64,000 nt of DNA from Aquila chrysaetos chrysaetos. Taxonomy: Eukaryota > Chordata > Aves > Accipitriformes > Accipitridae. The stretch spans positions 62,001-126,000 of the forward strand of contig NW_024470327.1 of the NCBI RefSeq assembly GCF_900496995.4, in the 5' to 3' direction. How positions within the stretch are numbered: position 1 is the first letter of the stretch; each line of letters opens with the position of its first letter. Position numbers and translations under genes: made by a program. Under the pieces are notes generated by a model, which saw only the letters and a list, made by a program, of their open reading frames with translations, ran no database searches and was not told the origin of the DNA. This document shows positions 21,102 to 32,700 of the stretch, in pieces.

Positions 21102-21685
21102 TGTCCTGGTTTCAGCTGGGATAGAGTTAATTGTCTTCCTACGTAGCTGGTACAGTGCTATGTTTTTGAGTTAGGTATGAGAAAGAATGTCGGGTAACAC
21201 TGATGTTTTCAGTTGTTGCTAAGTAATGTTTAGTCTAAAGTCAAGGATTTTTCAGCTTCTCATGCCCAGCCAGCGAGAAAGCTGGAGGGGCACAAGAAGT
21301 TGGCACAGGACAGAGCCAGGGCAGCTGACCCAAAATGGCCAACGGGGTATTCCATACCATGTGACATCACATCTAGTATATCAGCTGGGGGAGTGGGGGC
21401 AGGGGGATCGGTGGCTCGGGGATTAACTGGGTGTCGATCGGTCGGTGGTGAGCAACTGCACTGTGCATCATTTGTATATTCCAATGCTTTCATTATTACT
21501 GCTGTCATTTTATTAGTGTTATCATTATCATTATTAGTTTCTTCTTTTCTGTTCTATTAAACCGTTCTTATCTCAACCCATGAGTTTTACTTCTTTCCCA
21601 ATTTTCTCCCCTTCCCACTGGGTGGAGGGGAGGTGAGAGAGCGGCTGCGTGGTGCTTAGTTGCTGGCTGGGGTTAAACCACGACA
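21102..21685 (+). mobile_element. Solo LTR, ERVL-type, inside copy A
   Basis: This 584-bp LTR runs from TGTCCTGGTTTCAGCTGGGA to AACCACGACA with perfect 5-bp target duplications CTGTG (21097-21101 and 21686-21690). ATTAAA near 21556 may be its poly(A) signal. Copy C has the uninterrupted site (single CTGTG at 54334-54338), so the LTR arrived after the duplication. The start sequence is that of a very common bird ERVL LTR. Confidence 0.9.
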
Positions 21686-23986
21686 CTGTGAAAAATAAAC
21701 TTGCAGGTCATGGAAGCTTATCCCAACAGCTGCAAGGATAGGTAGCAGCATTGTTAGGTGGTGACTTCTAAAGCTTATAAATTACCCTTAAGTATGTAAG
21801 TTCTCCTCCTTTCCCAGTGTATTGAAAATGTGGAGTTCTTAAAGATTGCTCTGAATAATTTCTTCTCCCATGTGTTTAGTGTGCCTCTAGGAATTGGTTT
21901 TCCACACCTATACTCTTCTTGCCCATTTGGGGAGTCCGGTACTGCTTACAGAACCAGTTAGGCTAAATGGATCTTCAGGGTGTGTCTGAGAAGACTGGGA
22001 GTGGACCGGGTGCTAGCATGGAGGAGGGTAACGAGATGAGAAGACACCCAGTTTGTCATTCCGTGTACTTGCAGAGGTTTGACTCCATACAACATGCTTC
22101 CTTCTGTTAAATGTTAAGCTAATTGTGTACTGTGTGTTTTTAGCTTGGCTAGGACGGGCCTTTATGTATTTCTTGGGAGGTTCAGTGAAGAAAAAAACGA
22201 TTTACTGATTCAGGTGCTATAAACTACCTGAATGCATTACTGCATTTAGTAAGCTAAATTACGGTAAGCAAGTTGCAGTAGGCTGCTGTCAGCAATGTAC
22301 AGTACTACAAAAGAAAAGAGGGAGGGAGACAAGATAGTTATTTAGCCAGTAGGCAAGTAGACCTGTGAAGACATGTGGAGCGTGCTGTGGTCTGATGTGC
22401 CCGGAGACTTTTGGCAGCCATCCCAGCTCGGTTCTGGTTCTGGCTGCGTGTTCTTCATGCGTTCCCTTCCTCTTTGCCTCCTTTGCGGCAGGGTGAGTAG
22501 GGGTGCCTCTTTGTGAAGACAGCGATCCCGCTGAGTAGATTTGTCATTTAAAATGGACACCTTTACTCCCGGAGTACAAGTCTTCTGTCACTCAGAAACA
22601 GCTTGTTATATGTAGATGTAGCATGGGATTCTTTCTTCCTTACAGCCTTGGCCAGCCTGTCATTGTTTGTCTGTCCCAAGGGCTACAGTCACCAATTAAA
22701 GCTGTTGAGGATATGGCTAATGAGGCCTGCCCAGTGGCTTGCCACAACGGGTGATGAAAATCTCAGGAGTAAGAATTGTTGGGTCCTGCTGGTGCCCAGG
22801 CAAGTGCACTGGTCTTCCAAGATGATGTGACATCCTCGTAAGGAGTTGTTTGGGTTTTTTTTTCATTTTGGAGTGTTGCAAGTTATGCTCTTGGCTTTCT
22901 CATTCTGCTCTGATCTTGTAGATACTTGGTCCTTCTTTTGTCCTTCTCATTTGTACCTTTATGGAAAGCCCTTATATAGGCCAATGATTTCTGAGCAGTG
23001 GGCTGCGTTCCTTAGCGCGGTGGCTGTTGGCAAGCTGTCTGCTCCCACGGGCTGGTTGCTGTCCTCCTCCTTGCCACGCAAGGGAAACGGAGCAGATGGG
23101 AGCCCTTGCTCTCTTGGTCTTACTGGATGTGTGTTTGGCAAGTGCGAACAGATGGTGACGACTGCTTCGTTGAGAAGAAACGAGAGTACCTCTTGGATTT
23201 ACTTAGCTAAACTCTCATCCATTATTAAACAAAGAAAATGCTTCCGGAGAGTGGAAGCAATAAAATTGCTTGTTTAACCACCTTAAAACCAAAATGAAGC
23301 CAAAACCCCCAAAGTGTTCACGTTCATCTGCTTTTCTGAGGTTTTTCTCCAAGTGATTTAATCAAAAAAATAATGAGATGCAGCATGCAGCAAGGTAGAA
23401 CTTTCCTTGCTAATCCAACAGATTATTAACATTTAAGAAAAATGCGTGCTTGAGAATGGTTTTGCTGTGTTCTCACATACTCTCTTTGAGCAGGCAACAG
23501 GCAACCCTTTCTATTTATTTCTGTGCTGAATAGAAGGTTTGAATCCAAACTTTTTGGTCAGAATGCCTTGAAGTTGGGAGTGTGAGAGCTAGTCAGTATC
23601 TTCTCTTCCAACCTGCCATTAGGTGAAGCTGTACTCTTCCCAGGTAAAGCCATTACGTAAAGTAGATGAATACCTTTGATGTTTGCCTATATGCTGAAAT
23701 TACAAAATGTCTGTGTTGAAGTGAAACGCCTGTTCTGGGGTGGGGTGTGGGGGGGGGAAGTGGCAAAGTACCGTGGCACATGCTTCTTAGGCAAACTAGA
23801 ATGTAATATAGTAGATAAAATGCTGACCTGCATTGTCAAAAAAGATAGTAACTTGATCCTAATGGTCTCCAAGTTAAACCTCTACATAAGAAGGGGCTCT
23901 TTGTGGTTGTGCTTCTGCAGGTTCTGATGATTTGGACTGAAACTAGCAGATGATTTTAAGACAGGGAATGAGATCTGTAATCTCCC

Positions 23987-25440
23987 TGACAGCTGATTGA
24001 TCAGCCATCCTCTTACTTTGGACTTTTGCCCAGCAACTTTGGCAGAATGAATCCGAAGTTTATATCTCTCGCAGTTTGTTTTTTTGACTGTGAAGAGGTT
24101 TTGGTTTTTTTTTCTGAAGTGAAATGTTGGCTGCCTCTCTTTCTATTAGTACTGCATGGATCTTGCTTGAATTTTGTTAGGAGCTGCCATTCTCTTGTCA
24201 AATTAAATTCTTTACTCCTTCCTCACATTTTGCATCAGGAGGCAAGGTGTGCCTGCATGTTCTCAGGTTATACTTCAATGTGTGTGTGTTTTTCTGTCTC
24301 TTTTCTGCCCTTCATATTGCACTGAAACAATCATTAAGAGCTGAGAATGTATTACGGTAGAAAAAGTTGAGGCCCTCTTCCTGCAAAGTGCCATGTACAA
24401 GATCACCTAACTCCAATGGGCTCCCGAGTAGGTTCCCTGAACTGTGTCAAAGCAAAACTAGGATTTTGAATTATTCTGGTTCAATATTAAAAAATATTAT
24501 TAATGCATATTCCAGTATTATTCACCATGTTTTAAATAGCTTGCGGTAAAATGGATGTTCTGGATTTGGGGATTTTTTGTAATGAATCTTCTTGACAATT
24601 GAAAAGGAAGCTGTTCAAATAATCTAGTTCCAAAGAAACATATTAACTATAAAGAGAGAGGCTAAACTGATAATTTTTGCATCTGGAAGATCGTGGTCAT
24701 AAGCATGACTTCTGTGATGCGGCAGATGCCACAGAAACTCTGTTGGTCTTGTCCCTAATCTTCTGGCTTGTCAGGGCTTCCAGGTCACATACTACCGTGT
24801 AATGCCATGCCAAGAAATATCAGATATGAGAAATAATGCTTAATTCTTGTGCTGGTGAACTCCTACTGCTGCACTTGGAAGCAGGTCAGAAAACTTTGGC
24901 TGCAGAAGCAATTCCCTGCAGTGCGGTGGTAGTTAGTTACTCAGCGCTGGTGCTGGCACCAGCACACCAGCATCTCTTTAGGAGGCTAGATTTGATCTCC
25001 AGACGTAAGGTCTTATTTCTTTTTTCTGCCTAAAGAAAGGGAAACAAGCAGTGCCTGTGAGGACACATGGTCCTCTTCTCTATCTAACCAAATGGGAAAT
25101 ATTGCCCAGGCTTTCTGGGAGAATTTTGTTTAGCCTTGACCGGCACAGCTCCTGATTTAAGCAACAGGTAGGTCTTGTTCACTTAGTCACATAACACACA
25201 CGTAAAACACAGGGCGTGATAGAACATTAGCTGTGGACAGTACAACTGTAGAGGAGAATCCATGAGGATCTAAGTAATGCAAGGAAGGAATTCTGTGTTT
25301 GCTTGTATCCTGCCGACTCCCGAATGCCTGTAAAGTGTTTCTTGGATGGGAGGGAGCTGGGGGTGACCACTGGGCTGAGGCCTGGATGCTGGGGGGAGGA
25401 CAGCTAGGCACCGGGGGTGTCTGAGGTGGATTGGGGCAGG
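23987..25440. other. Non-coding DNA present only in copy A
   Basis: Copies B and C lack this stretch. It is of ordinary composition, and I see no exon. It grades into the G-rich repeat at about 25440. Confidence 0.4.
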
Positions 25441-26560
25441 AGGCTATCTTGGGCTGAGGTAAGTGGGGGGGGGAGGTCTGTCCCCCCCGAGGTAAATTAG
25501 GGGGTGTCTGAAACACGGGGCGTGTGTCCCCCAAACCTTCTGGGGTAAATGGGGGGGGGCTGACCCCCGTGGTGTGAATTGGGGGGGGTTGTCTGGGGTA
25601 AGGTAAATGAGGGGAGTCTGTGCTGGGGTAAATGGGGGGAGGGTTAAATGGGGGGGCTTTGGGATGAGGTAGTGGGGGGGTCCAGGCTGAGGCAATGGGG
25701 TGCTGCCTTAACTGGGGGGGGGTCCTGGCTGCAGTTATGGGGGTGCAGACAGGGCCCCCCCACTCTGGGGAGCAGCTCTTGTGCTTTTCGTGGGGGGGAG
25801 TGGGATACATCTGGGGGTGTGTGTCACATTTGGGGATAACACCCCCCCCATGGGTGGCCCTTGAGCACTTCAGCCCCCTAAATCCTCTTTTTCCAACCAA
25901 ACTGGGGGTGGGGGGTGCTGTCAGAACACCTGGGTCTTAAAAGACCAGCACAGCTGTGGCATAGGCAGCCATGTTGTGTAAGACACCCTCCCCGTGCCTC
26001 AGTTTCCCCTCGTGGGGAGGTGTCCCCCCATTTCGGGGGGGGTGACCCCCCAAATCTGGGTGTGAGTACTTCATGTGGAGGGAGGGGAACAGCCAATCAG
26101 GATCCCTTGTGGAGATGCCCCCATTGCCCTGTTCCCATTGCCCCGTTCCCATTGCCCCCCCCTTTCCATGGAGGAGGGGGAACAGACAGGGTTTGGTGGG
26201 GCTGTAAGGTCTGGGGGGGGTCAGGAAGTCAAAGTTAGGGGGATCGGTATGGGGGGCATGGGTGAGATTTGGGGGTGTTGGGGCATCGAGGGGATTGGGG
26301 GGTGTTGGGGTGTCTGGGGGTGGCGTGGGTTAAATTTGGGGGTGCTGGGGGGGCCTGGGGCTGTTGGAGTGTCTGGGGGTCATAGGGGAGATTTGGGGCA
26401 TTGGGAGGGGCTGTGGTTTGGGGGTGCATCAGGGTCAGGTTGGGGGGGGGGGTCCCTCCTGAGTGGGTGACACTGAGGGGGGGATGGGACCGAATGGGAA
26501 AGGGAGGGTCTGGCCCCTGCACCCCCCACCCTGGGGTGCAGAGAGTTCCCAAGGGCTCAC
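25440..26560. repeat. G-rich tandem repeat block
   Basis: Degenerate ~35-45 bp units with G runs of 6-10 and the word GGTAAATGGGGG, strongly G-rich on the plus strand and C-rich on the minus. Many runs could form G-quadruplexes. Apparent proteins rich in Pro (minus) or Gly (plus) are artefacts of the composition. Confidence 0.75.
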
Positions 26561-26739
26561 CTCCCCCCCCCCCCCCGGGCTGTTTCATCCCCAGCTCTTT
26601 TGCAGCACCCATCCCCAGATGCCTGGGTTCCCCTGGGGTGGGGGTGCCTCCAGTGCCCAGATGCCTGCGTCCCCCTCTCCCAGGTCTGGGCTGGGTGCTC
26701 TGGGCTGGGTGCGATGCCCTGATAAGTTGGGTATGGGAG

Positions 26740-28075
26740 CACTGGGAGGGCAGGGACTGGCCATACTGGGAGTTGGGAGTGGTGGGTGAAGTCTCCACTA
26801 GGAGCCCAGAGTGCCAGTTAAGGGCTATACTGGGAGTACTGGGAGCTGCGGGTGCCAGGTAAGGGCTATACTAGGAATACTGGGAGCTGGGGGTGCCAGG
26901 TAAGGGCTATACTGGGAGCCAGGAGCGCAGTGTAAGAGCTGTACTGGGAGCTGGGCGTGCTAAGAGGTATACGGGGAGTACTGGGAGCTGGAGGTGCCAT
27001 GAAGGAGCTGTACTGGGAGCCACGAACGCAGTGTTAGGGCTGAGCTGGGAGTACTGTGAGTGCTGTGTAGCAGGTGTAGCAGGAGTACTGGTAGCATGGA
27101 GTGCTAAGAGGTATACTGGGAGCTGGGGGTGCCATGTAGGAGCTGTACTGGGACGCAGGAGTGCAGTGTTAGGGCTATACTGGGATCTGGGAGTACTGGG
27201 AGTGCTATGTGGCAGGTATACCAGGAGTACTGGGAGCATGGAGTGCTGTCTAAGAGGTGTACTGGGAGTACTAAGAGTTAGAGAGTGTAATGGTCTTACT
27301 GGGAACTGGGAGTGACCGCTGTGGGGGATACTGGGAGCACTGGGAGTGGGAGTGGAAGCAGAAGGCATTGTTTGTACTGGGAGCACTGTTTAAAGGCTAT
27401 ACTGGTTGTACTGGGAGTGCCAGGTCTTACTGGGAGCCAGGAATGACAGTTACTGGTGTTACTGGGAGCTGGGAATGACAGCTGCTGGGTATGCTTGGAG
27501 CTGGGAGTGTCGTGGACTGGCCGTACTGGGAACTGGGAGACCTGTGTAAAGGCTATACTGGGAGTACTGGGAGTGGGTAATGGTGTTACTGGAGCTAAGA
27601 GTGGGAGATACTGGGAGTACTGGGAGGGACAGGTGTCGGTATACCGGGGCTGAGGAATGATGGGTAGTGGTCTTAATGGGAGCTACTGGGTATACTGGGA
27701 AATGGGAGCCAGAGTGGAGAGGGAGTACTGGGAGCAGAGACGGACAGTTATTGGGAGAACTGGGAGTACTGGGAACGAGGGGTAATGGGTCTACTGGGAG
27801 GACTGGGAGGGACAGGTGTTGGCTGTAGTGGGAGCTGGGAACAGCAGGTACTGGTTGTACTGGGGGTACTGGGAGTGTGAGTGGCAGCTAATGGTTGTAC
27901 TGGGAGCTGGGATTGGCAGGTACTGGTCATACTGGGAGCACTGGGAATGGAAGTGGCAGGTAATGGCAGTAGTGGGAGCTGGGAATGGCAGGCACTGGTC
28001 ATATTGGAGATACTGGGAGCGTGAGTGACAGCTGACGGCCGTATTGGGAGCTGGGAGCACCAGTACTGGTCATAC
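26740..28075. repeat. Minisatellite with core TACTGGGAG
   Basis: Dozens of degenerate units built on TACTGGGAGCTGGGAGTG / TACTGGGAGTACTGGGAG with spacers. An inverted partner is at about 47325-48106. The array contains recurrent GGTAAGGGC words. Open frames are repeat by-products. Confidence 0.85.
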
Positions 28076-28339
28076 TGGGGGCACTAGGAGCAGCACCACC
28101 CAGTTCATACTGGGTTCTTGCTCTACTGGTCCCAGTATGGGATGGGGGGGCAGGGGGAGGGGGGCCCCAGTGCCTCCCAGTAACTGTCCGTCCATTCCCC
28201 CCACTCCCCAATCCAGGCCACGGCTGGTACGTAGCCCCTCCCACACACCTGCGCCCCACTGCCATGTGAGTGTCTCCCCGCCGTGTGCAGGGAGGGGGCA
28301 ACACACACAAGGCGTGTGCGGGTGTGTGCACATGGGGTC

Positions 28340-29075
28340 ATGTTGTGGGCCTGTCTGTACGCACACACGTGTGCACTGGGCTGGAGCGCACGTGCCGGTG
28401 GTGATGTCACGCACGTGGCTGTACTGGACACCACACGTGTTCACATGCATGTTCACATGCACGTGGCTTCAGGAGCTGATGCTGACACTTGTGTAGGGGT
28501 TGGTACAGACCTGCACATGCAGGGTCATGTGTGTACGTGTGCACACACGTGTACTGCAGGCTCTGACACGGTGCCATGCACATGTGTGTACACATGTGTA
28601 AATGACAGACATTACAGCATGCACAGAGGTGTCCTTGTGCCTGTGTACACGTTGGGGTGCACACATGTGTTACAACACACATTATGACATGCACATGGAT
28701 GTACTTGTGCCCGTGCACATTTGTCAGGGTGTACACACATGTAACAGGCACTAACAGCACACACATGGGTGTACTCATGCCCATGTGTACATGCCAGGGT
28801 GTACACACATGTAAATGGGCATTACAACATGTATACATTGCCCCTGTGCATGTGTCAGGGTGTACATGTGTGTTACAACAGGTGTTATAACATGCACATG
28901 GGTGTGCCTGTGCCCATTTAAACATTAGGCTGTACATGTGTGTTACAGCAGGCATGCAGGTGTACCTGTGCCTGTATGCACATCAGGGTATGTACATGTG
29001 TAAACAGACATTACAACACACACGGGTGTACCTGTGCCTGCGTACACATGTATTACAACACACACATGGGTGTAG
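28340..29075. repeat. CA/TG-rich VNTR of about 60-70 bp units
   Basis: Units contain CACATGGGTGTAC, a GTGCC word and GTGTACACACATGTAA..GGCATTACAACA. Long alternating purine-pyrimidine stretches and short palindromes are frequent. Copies are at 46130-46960 (inverted) and 63061-63770 (direct). Confidence 0.85.
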
Positions 29076-29460
29076 TTGTGCCCTGTACACCTTGGAGCAG
29101 TTCATGAAGGACTGTGTCCTGTGAGAGGGACCACATGCTGGAGTAGGGGAAGAGCGTGAGGAGATAGGAGTGGCAGAGACAAAGCGTTAGGAACCGACCG
29201 CAACCCCCCTTCCCCATTCCCCTGTGCTGCTTCTAGGGAGGTGGAAGAGTTGGGAGAACTGGCTGCAGGATGAACTCCGCCAGCTTGTTGGACCGGGTGA
29301 GCCTGCAGGCAACTCCTGCTCAGTACCAGCGATCACACCACCTGCCTGGCCTTGCCTTTGTCTAAAAGGGCAGCGGCAAGTTGTCGGGGGAAGATCTGCT
29401 CTGCTCGACACTAGAAGCAATGAACAGAGTGGTTTCTTGTAAGAAAAATCCAGTAAGAGC
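29076..29460. other. Unique end of copy A, next to the membrane-protein gene 3' end
   Basis: The first ~270 bases are repeated at the right edge of the window (63771-64000), where copy C runs out. I see no exon. Confidence 0.4.
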
Positions 29461-29466
29461 TTTAAT
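29461..29466 (-). terminator. Possible poly(A) signal ATTAAA of the membrane-protein gene
   Basis: The minus strand reads GGTCATTAAAGCTC about 320 bases after the stop codon of the gene ending at 29783. ATTAAA is the commonest variant poly(A) signal. No cleavage evidence is available from sequence alone. Confidence 0.35.
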
Positions 29467-29782
29467 GACCAAAATGGGTAACCTGGTCTACAGCTGGGGT
29501 CTGCCTGGTGTGCTGCATGCTGGTCGGAGGCCCGCTCGGTGCTGCGCGACTCGGGGTTCCCACCATCTGAAGGGCCATGAGACTATCTGTATCACCCTCT
29601 CTTGCTTTTGTTCCAGCTGAGGCTCTAAGAGTCTTGAAAACGATGCTGTACAGAGTGTGAGTGCCTTTCTGACTGGCTTCATAACAGACCAGCACCTCCT
29701 GGTGCAGAAGAGGGACCTTTCTCCTTTCCTTTGGAGCTGACAGCAGGAGGGCAAAGTGTTTCCACAGTCTTCAGCTATTGTA

Positions 29783-32700
29783 TTAAGTCCACTTATTGGC
29801 GAGTTCTTCTATTTCCATGGCAATTTGGGTGAGTTTTCTTTCTTTTTCTGAATTTGCTTTGGCTTCACTTGTAGCTGCGTCTGTCTCTGAGGCAACATTG
29901 ACAAGAGGAAGCTGTGGTTCTCTGCAACACAAAGAATGGGTTTTGGAAGAGAATTCACATTAATATGAATTAAGAGGCTGGGAGTAAAAAATTCTCACAA
30001 CAGAAACAGCAACCCCAACAGCTGGGGTTGTTCAGCCTGGAGAAGAGAAGGCTCCGGGGACACCTTATTGCAGCCCTTCAATATATAAGGGGGGCTTATA
30101 AGCAAGGTGGGGAGAGACTTTTTACCAACGCCTGTAGAGACAGGACAAGGGGCAGTGGTTTTAAACTGGAAAAGGGTAGACTTAGACTGGACAGAAGGAG
30201 GATATTTGTTATGATGAGGGTGGTGAGACACTGGAACAGGTTGCCCAGAGAAGTTGTGGCTGCCCCATCCTTGGAAGTGTTTGAGGTCACGTTGGATGTG
30301 GCTTTGAGCAACCTGACCTAGTGAGAGATGTCCCTGGCCATGGCAGAGGGATTGCTCTAGATGATCTTTAAAGGTCCCTTCCAACCCAAACCATTCCACA
30401 ACTCTATGATTCTGATTCTATGAAATGCTAACAGGGTGCTGCTACCCTCGGTGAACCACACTCCAGGATGCTGCCACTGGGAATGCTTTGCTGCGCAAGA
30501 ATGTTGGGAAGACCAACTCACTGTTTCCTATTCTTCAGCAGTGATTTAACCAGTTGACCCAAAGCTGCCAGAAAGACTATGGACGCCAGGATGGCCAGCG
30601 CCAGAGCTGCACGGTACGTTAGTGGCTGTTGGCAATCTGCAGCCTGTGGATTTTTCTCACCAGCACCTGTAGGAGATGGGACAGTCCCACATATTCATGT
30701 GTTCTGCACTGCTGACAGTCACACAGTGTGTTTGAGAGGCTGAACGATTGCTACGTCCAGCTGTGCCCATGGGCTTGGGGCAAGGACTGCTTGCTGGGGA
30801 CCCTGGATTCCTGAGGGGTGCAATACAGTATTGTAAAGGCATAAAAAATAGACAACCAAAGCTGAACGCTTCAGCCCTGCGTTCCCCCTATGGCTCTGGA
30901 ATGGCGTCCAGCTCACAAGCTGAAGTCACACAGCCTACAGCCACTGCTGTAATCCCATCTGGAGGAGAAACATTCCCCTGACATGTTGCAATCAGCTGCT
31001 TCATAAGTGAATGGTAGTGCATGGAAGATGAGCAGCGGACACAGGTGTAAGCCGAGACACCCAAAGCTGCAAAGGCACACGGGTGATGTTCTGGGTAGAA
31101 AGGTTTCATGCAAAGAATGTGTTAAGCTCACTGTGCAATACCAGTAATTGTTAAAATGTTGGTCTGCAGAGCAGCAGCTGCAGAGGGGATAGAGTGAGCT
31201 TTTGCCTGTGACTTGGCAAAGGAAGTGAAGACTCACGACTTACCCATGCGTTCCCTCCAAGGCTCTACATCAGGATCCCACTGAGACGCAGAGCCGGCAC
31301 CTGCGTCCACATCTGCAACCAAAGGCAGAAGAGAACAGCTCTCGTGCTATATTCTGATGTACCTCTTCAGCTTTGATCGGCGGTGAACACATTTCAAACA
31401 CGCAATTACCCCCCCAACTCCTATCCTTTCCTTCCAGTCACAAGCACCTGGAAAAGGGTTACTGGGTGCGGGCAGAAGACTGTATTGGCAGAAAAACAGC
31501 TATGCACGGAGCTGTCAGCAGATCCCACTCTGCTCTTTGACCCGGTAGAGCGTTGCCAGGACATTGTGAGTTATACTCACGGAATCACAGAACGGGTGAG
31601 GTTGGATGGGAGCTCTGGATGTCATCCAGTCCTACCCTCCTGCTCAAGCAGGGCCACCTAGAGTTAGCTGCCCAGGACTGTGACTAGTTGGCTTTTGACT
31701 CTCTCTGGGGAGGGAGAATCCACAACCTTCCCATTCCACGCGAACAAACTATTGAAAGGAAGCGCTTCTTCTGGGAAGTGAAGGAAGAGTGACTACTTAC
31801 ACCTGGGATCTTGCTGAGGCTCAGGGAAGAGATCTTGCTGAGAGGCCAGGAAAACAGGCTTCTGCCTCATCGCTTTATATACACGGCCTAGAGGCACACC
31901 TGCCATGAAATACAGAGGAGACAAGTTTTCATTCCATGCTGTGACTGGCTGCTCCATAGGGGAACTGCAGTGATGGAAGGGGAATGTATGATGACATGGG
32001 ATTGTCACACAGGTCAGCATACTCACAGCTGCAGAGTGCTTAGAGTGAGCTTTTGCCCGTGACCCGGCTGCTCTCAAAGTGAAAAACAAATGGTCAGGGC
32101 TTACCAGTGCCACCCACCGGCAGACCACGATCTCCTGCAAGACCTTCGGATGAAGTATTCCATTGAATTGCACATGAGTAAAATACTAAAAAGGACATGT
32201 TTTTTCCTTCTGGGAAACAGAGATTGGCAACGTACCCTTGTGATGCTCCTCAGGATCAAACCCAGGACGCAGGCCAGCAGGTGGAAAAGCACTCTCCAGG
32301 GGAAGAGCTACCATCACACACAGAGGAAAAAAGTGTTCATGACATGTTGCGAGACACTTCTTTGTAAGCAGCAGCTGCAGAGGGCCCAGGGTGACCTTCT
32401 GGGTCGGACCTGGCAGATCACAAGGGAAGTGAGATTGGCTCCAAAAAGCCACTGCCTTTGCAGCCCGCACTGGAAGTGGCACAATTGTTGAGCCACTAGC
32501 AAACAGAGCTTTGCAAGGCAAAGCCCCCCGGGGCACATCTCTGAGCTCTCCTGATTCCCACTGCTCTGCTCTTTTGCACCTCTGAGCCCCGGCCAAGAAC
32601 GTAAGAAGGTACGTTCCACCTGAAGGCAAGATAGAAAAGAAGTGCTCACCCTACAAAGTGAATAAAGACTACTTACCCCCAGGATAGGCTCGAGGCTCAA

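Larger units (their letters stand above)
19592..29345 (+). repeat. Amplified unit, copy A
   Basis: Segments of this block recur elsewhere in the window. A 19592-20240 appears inverted at 52014-52648. A 20243-22214 appears direct at 53473-54864 (without the LTR). A 21761-23986 appears inverted at 48107-50337. A 22215-23496 appears direct at 61772-63060. A ~27350-28950 appears inverted at ~46130-48106. A 28346-29345 appears direct at 63061-64000. Identity looks high with scattered substitutions. The block behaves as an intron-derived duplicon; the flanking exon evidence points to BBX as part of the source. Confidence 0.85.

Noticed and set aside
22342-22560. 72-codon minus-strand frame repeated in copy B (49538-49756)
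   Set aside because: Open in A and B but not kept in C; flanking GTCTAC is a poor donor. Kept as duplicon sequence only.
22846-23277. 143-codon frame that recurs in copies B and C
   Set aside because: Recurrence is explained by duplication of the whole segment. There are no splice sites or domain, and the copies differ by frame-changing ends.
25187-26798. Long Pro-rich (minus) and Gly-rich (plus) frames
   Set aside because: Products of G-run tandem repeats, open in many frames at once.
28340-29075. Possible CRISPR-like array
   Set aside because: Units are degenerate tandem repeats without unique spacers, in a vertebrate genome.
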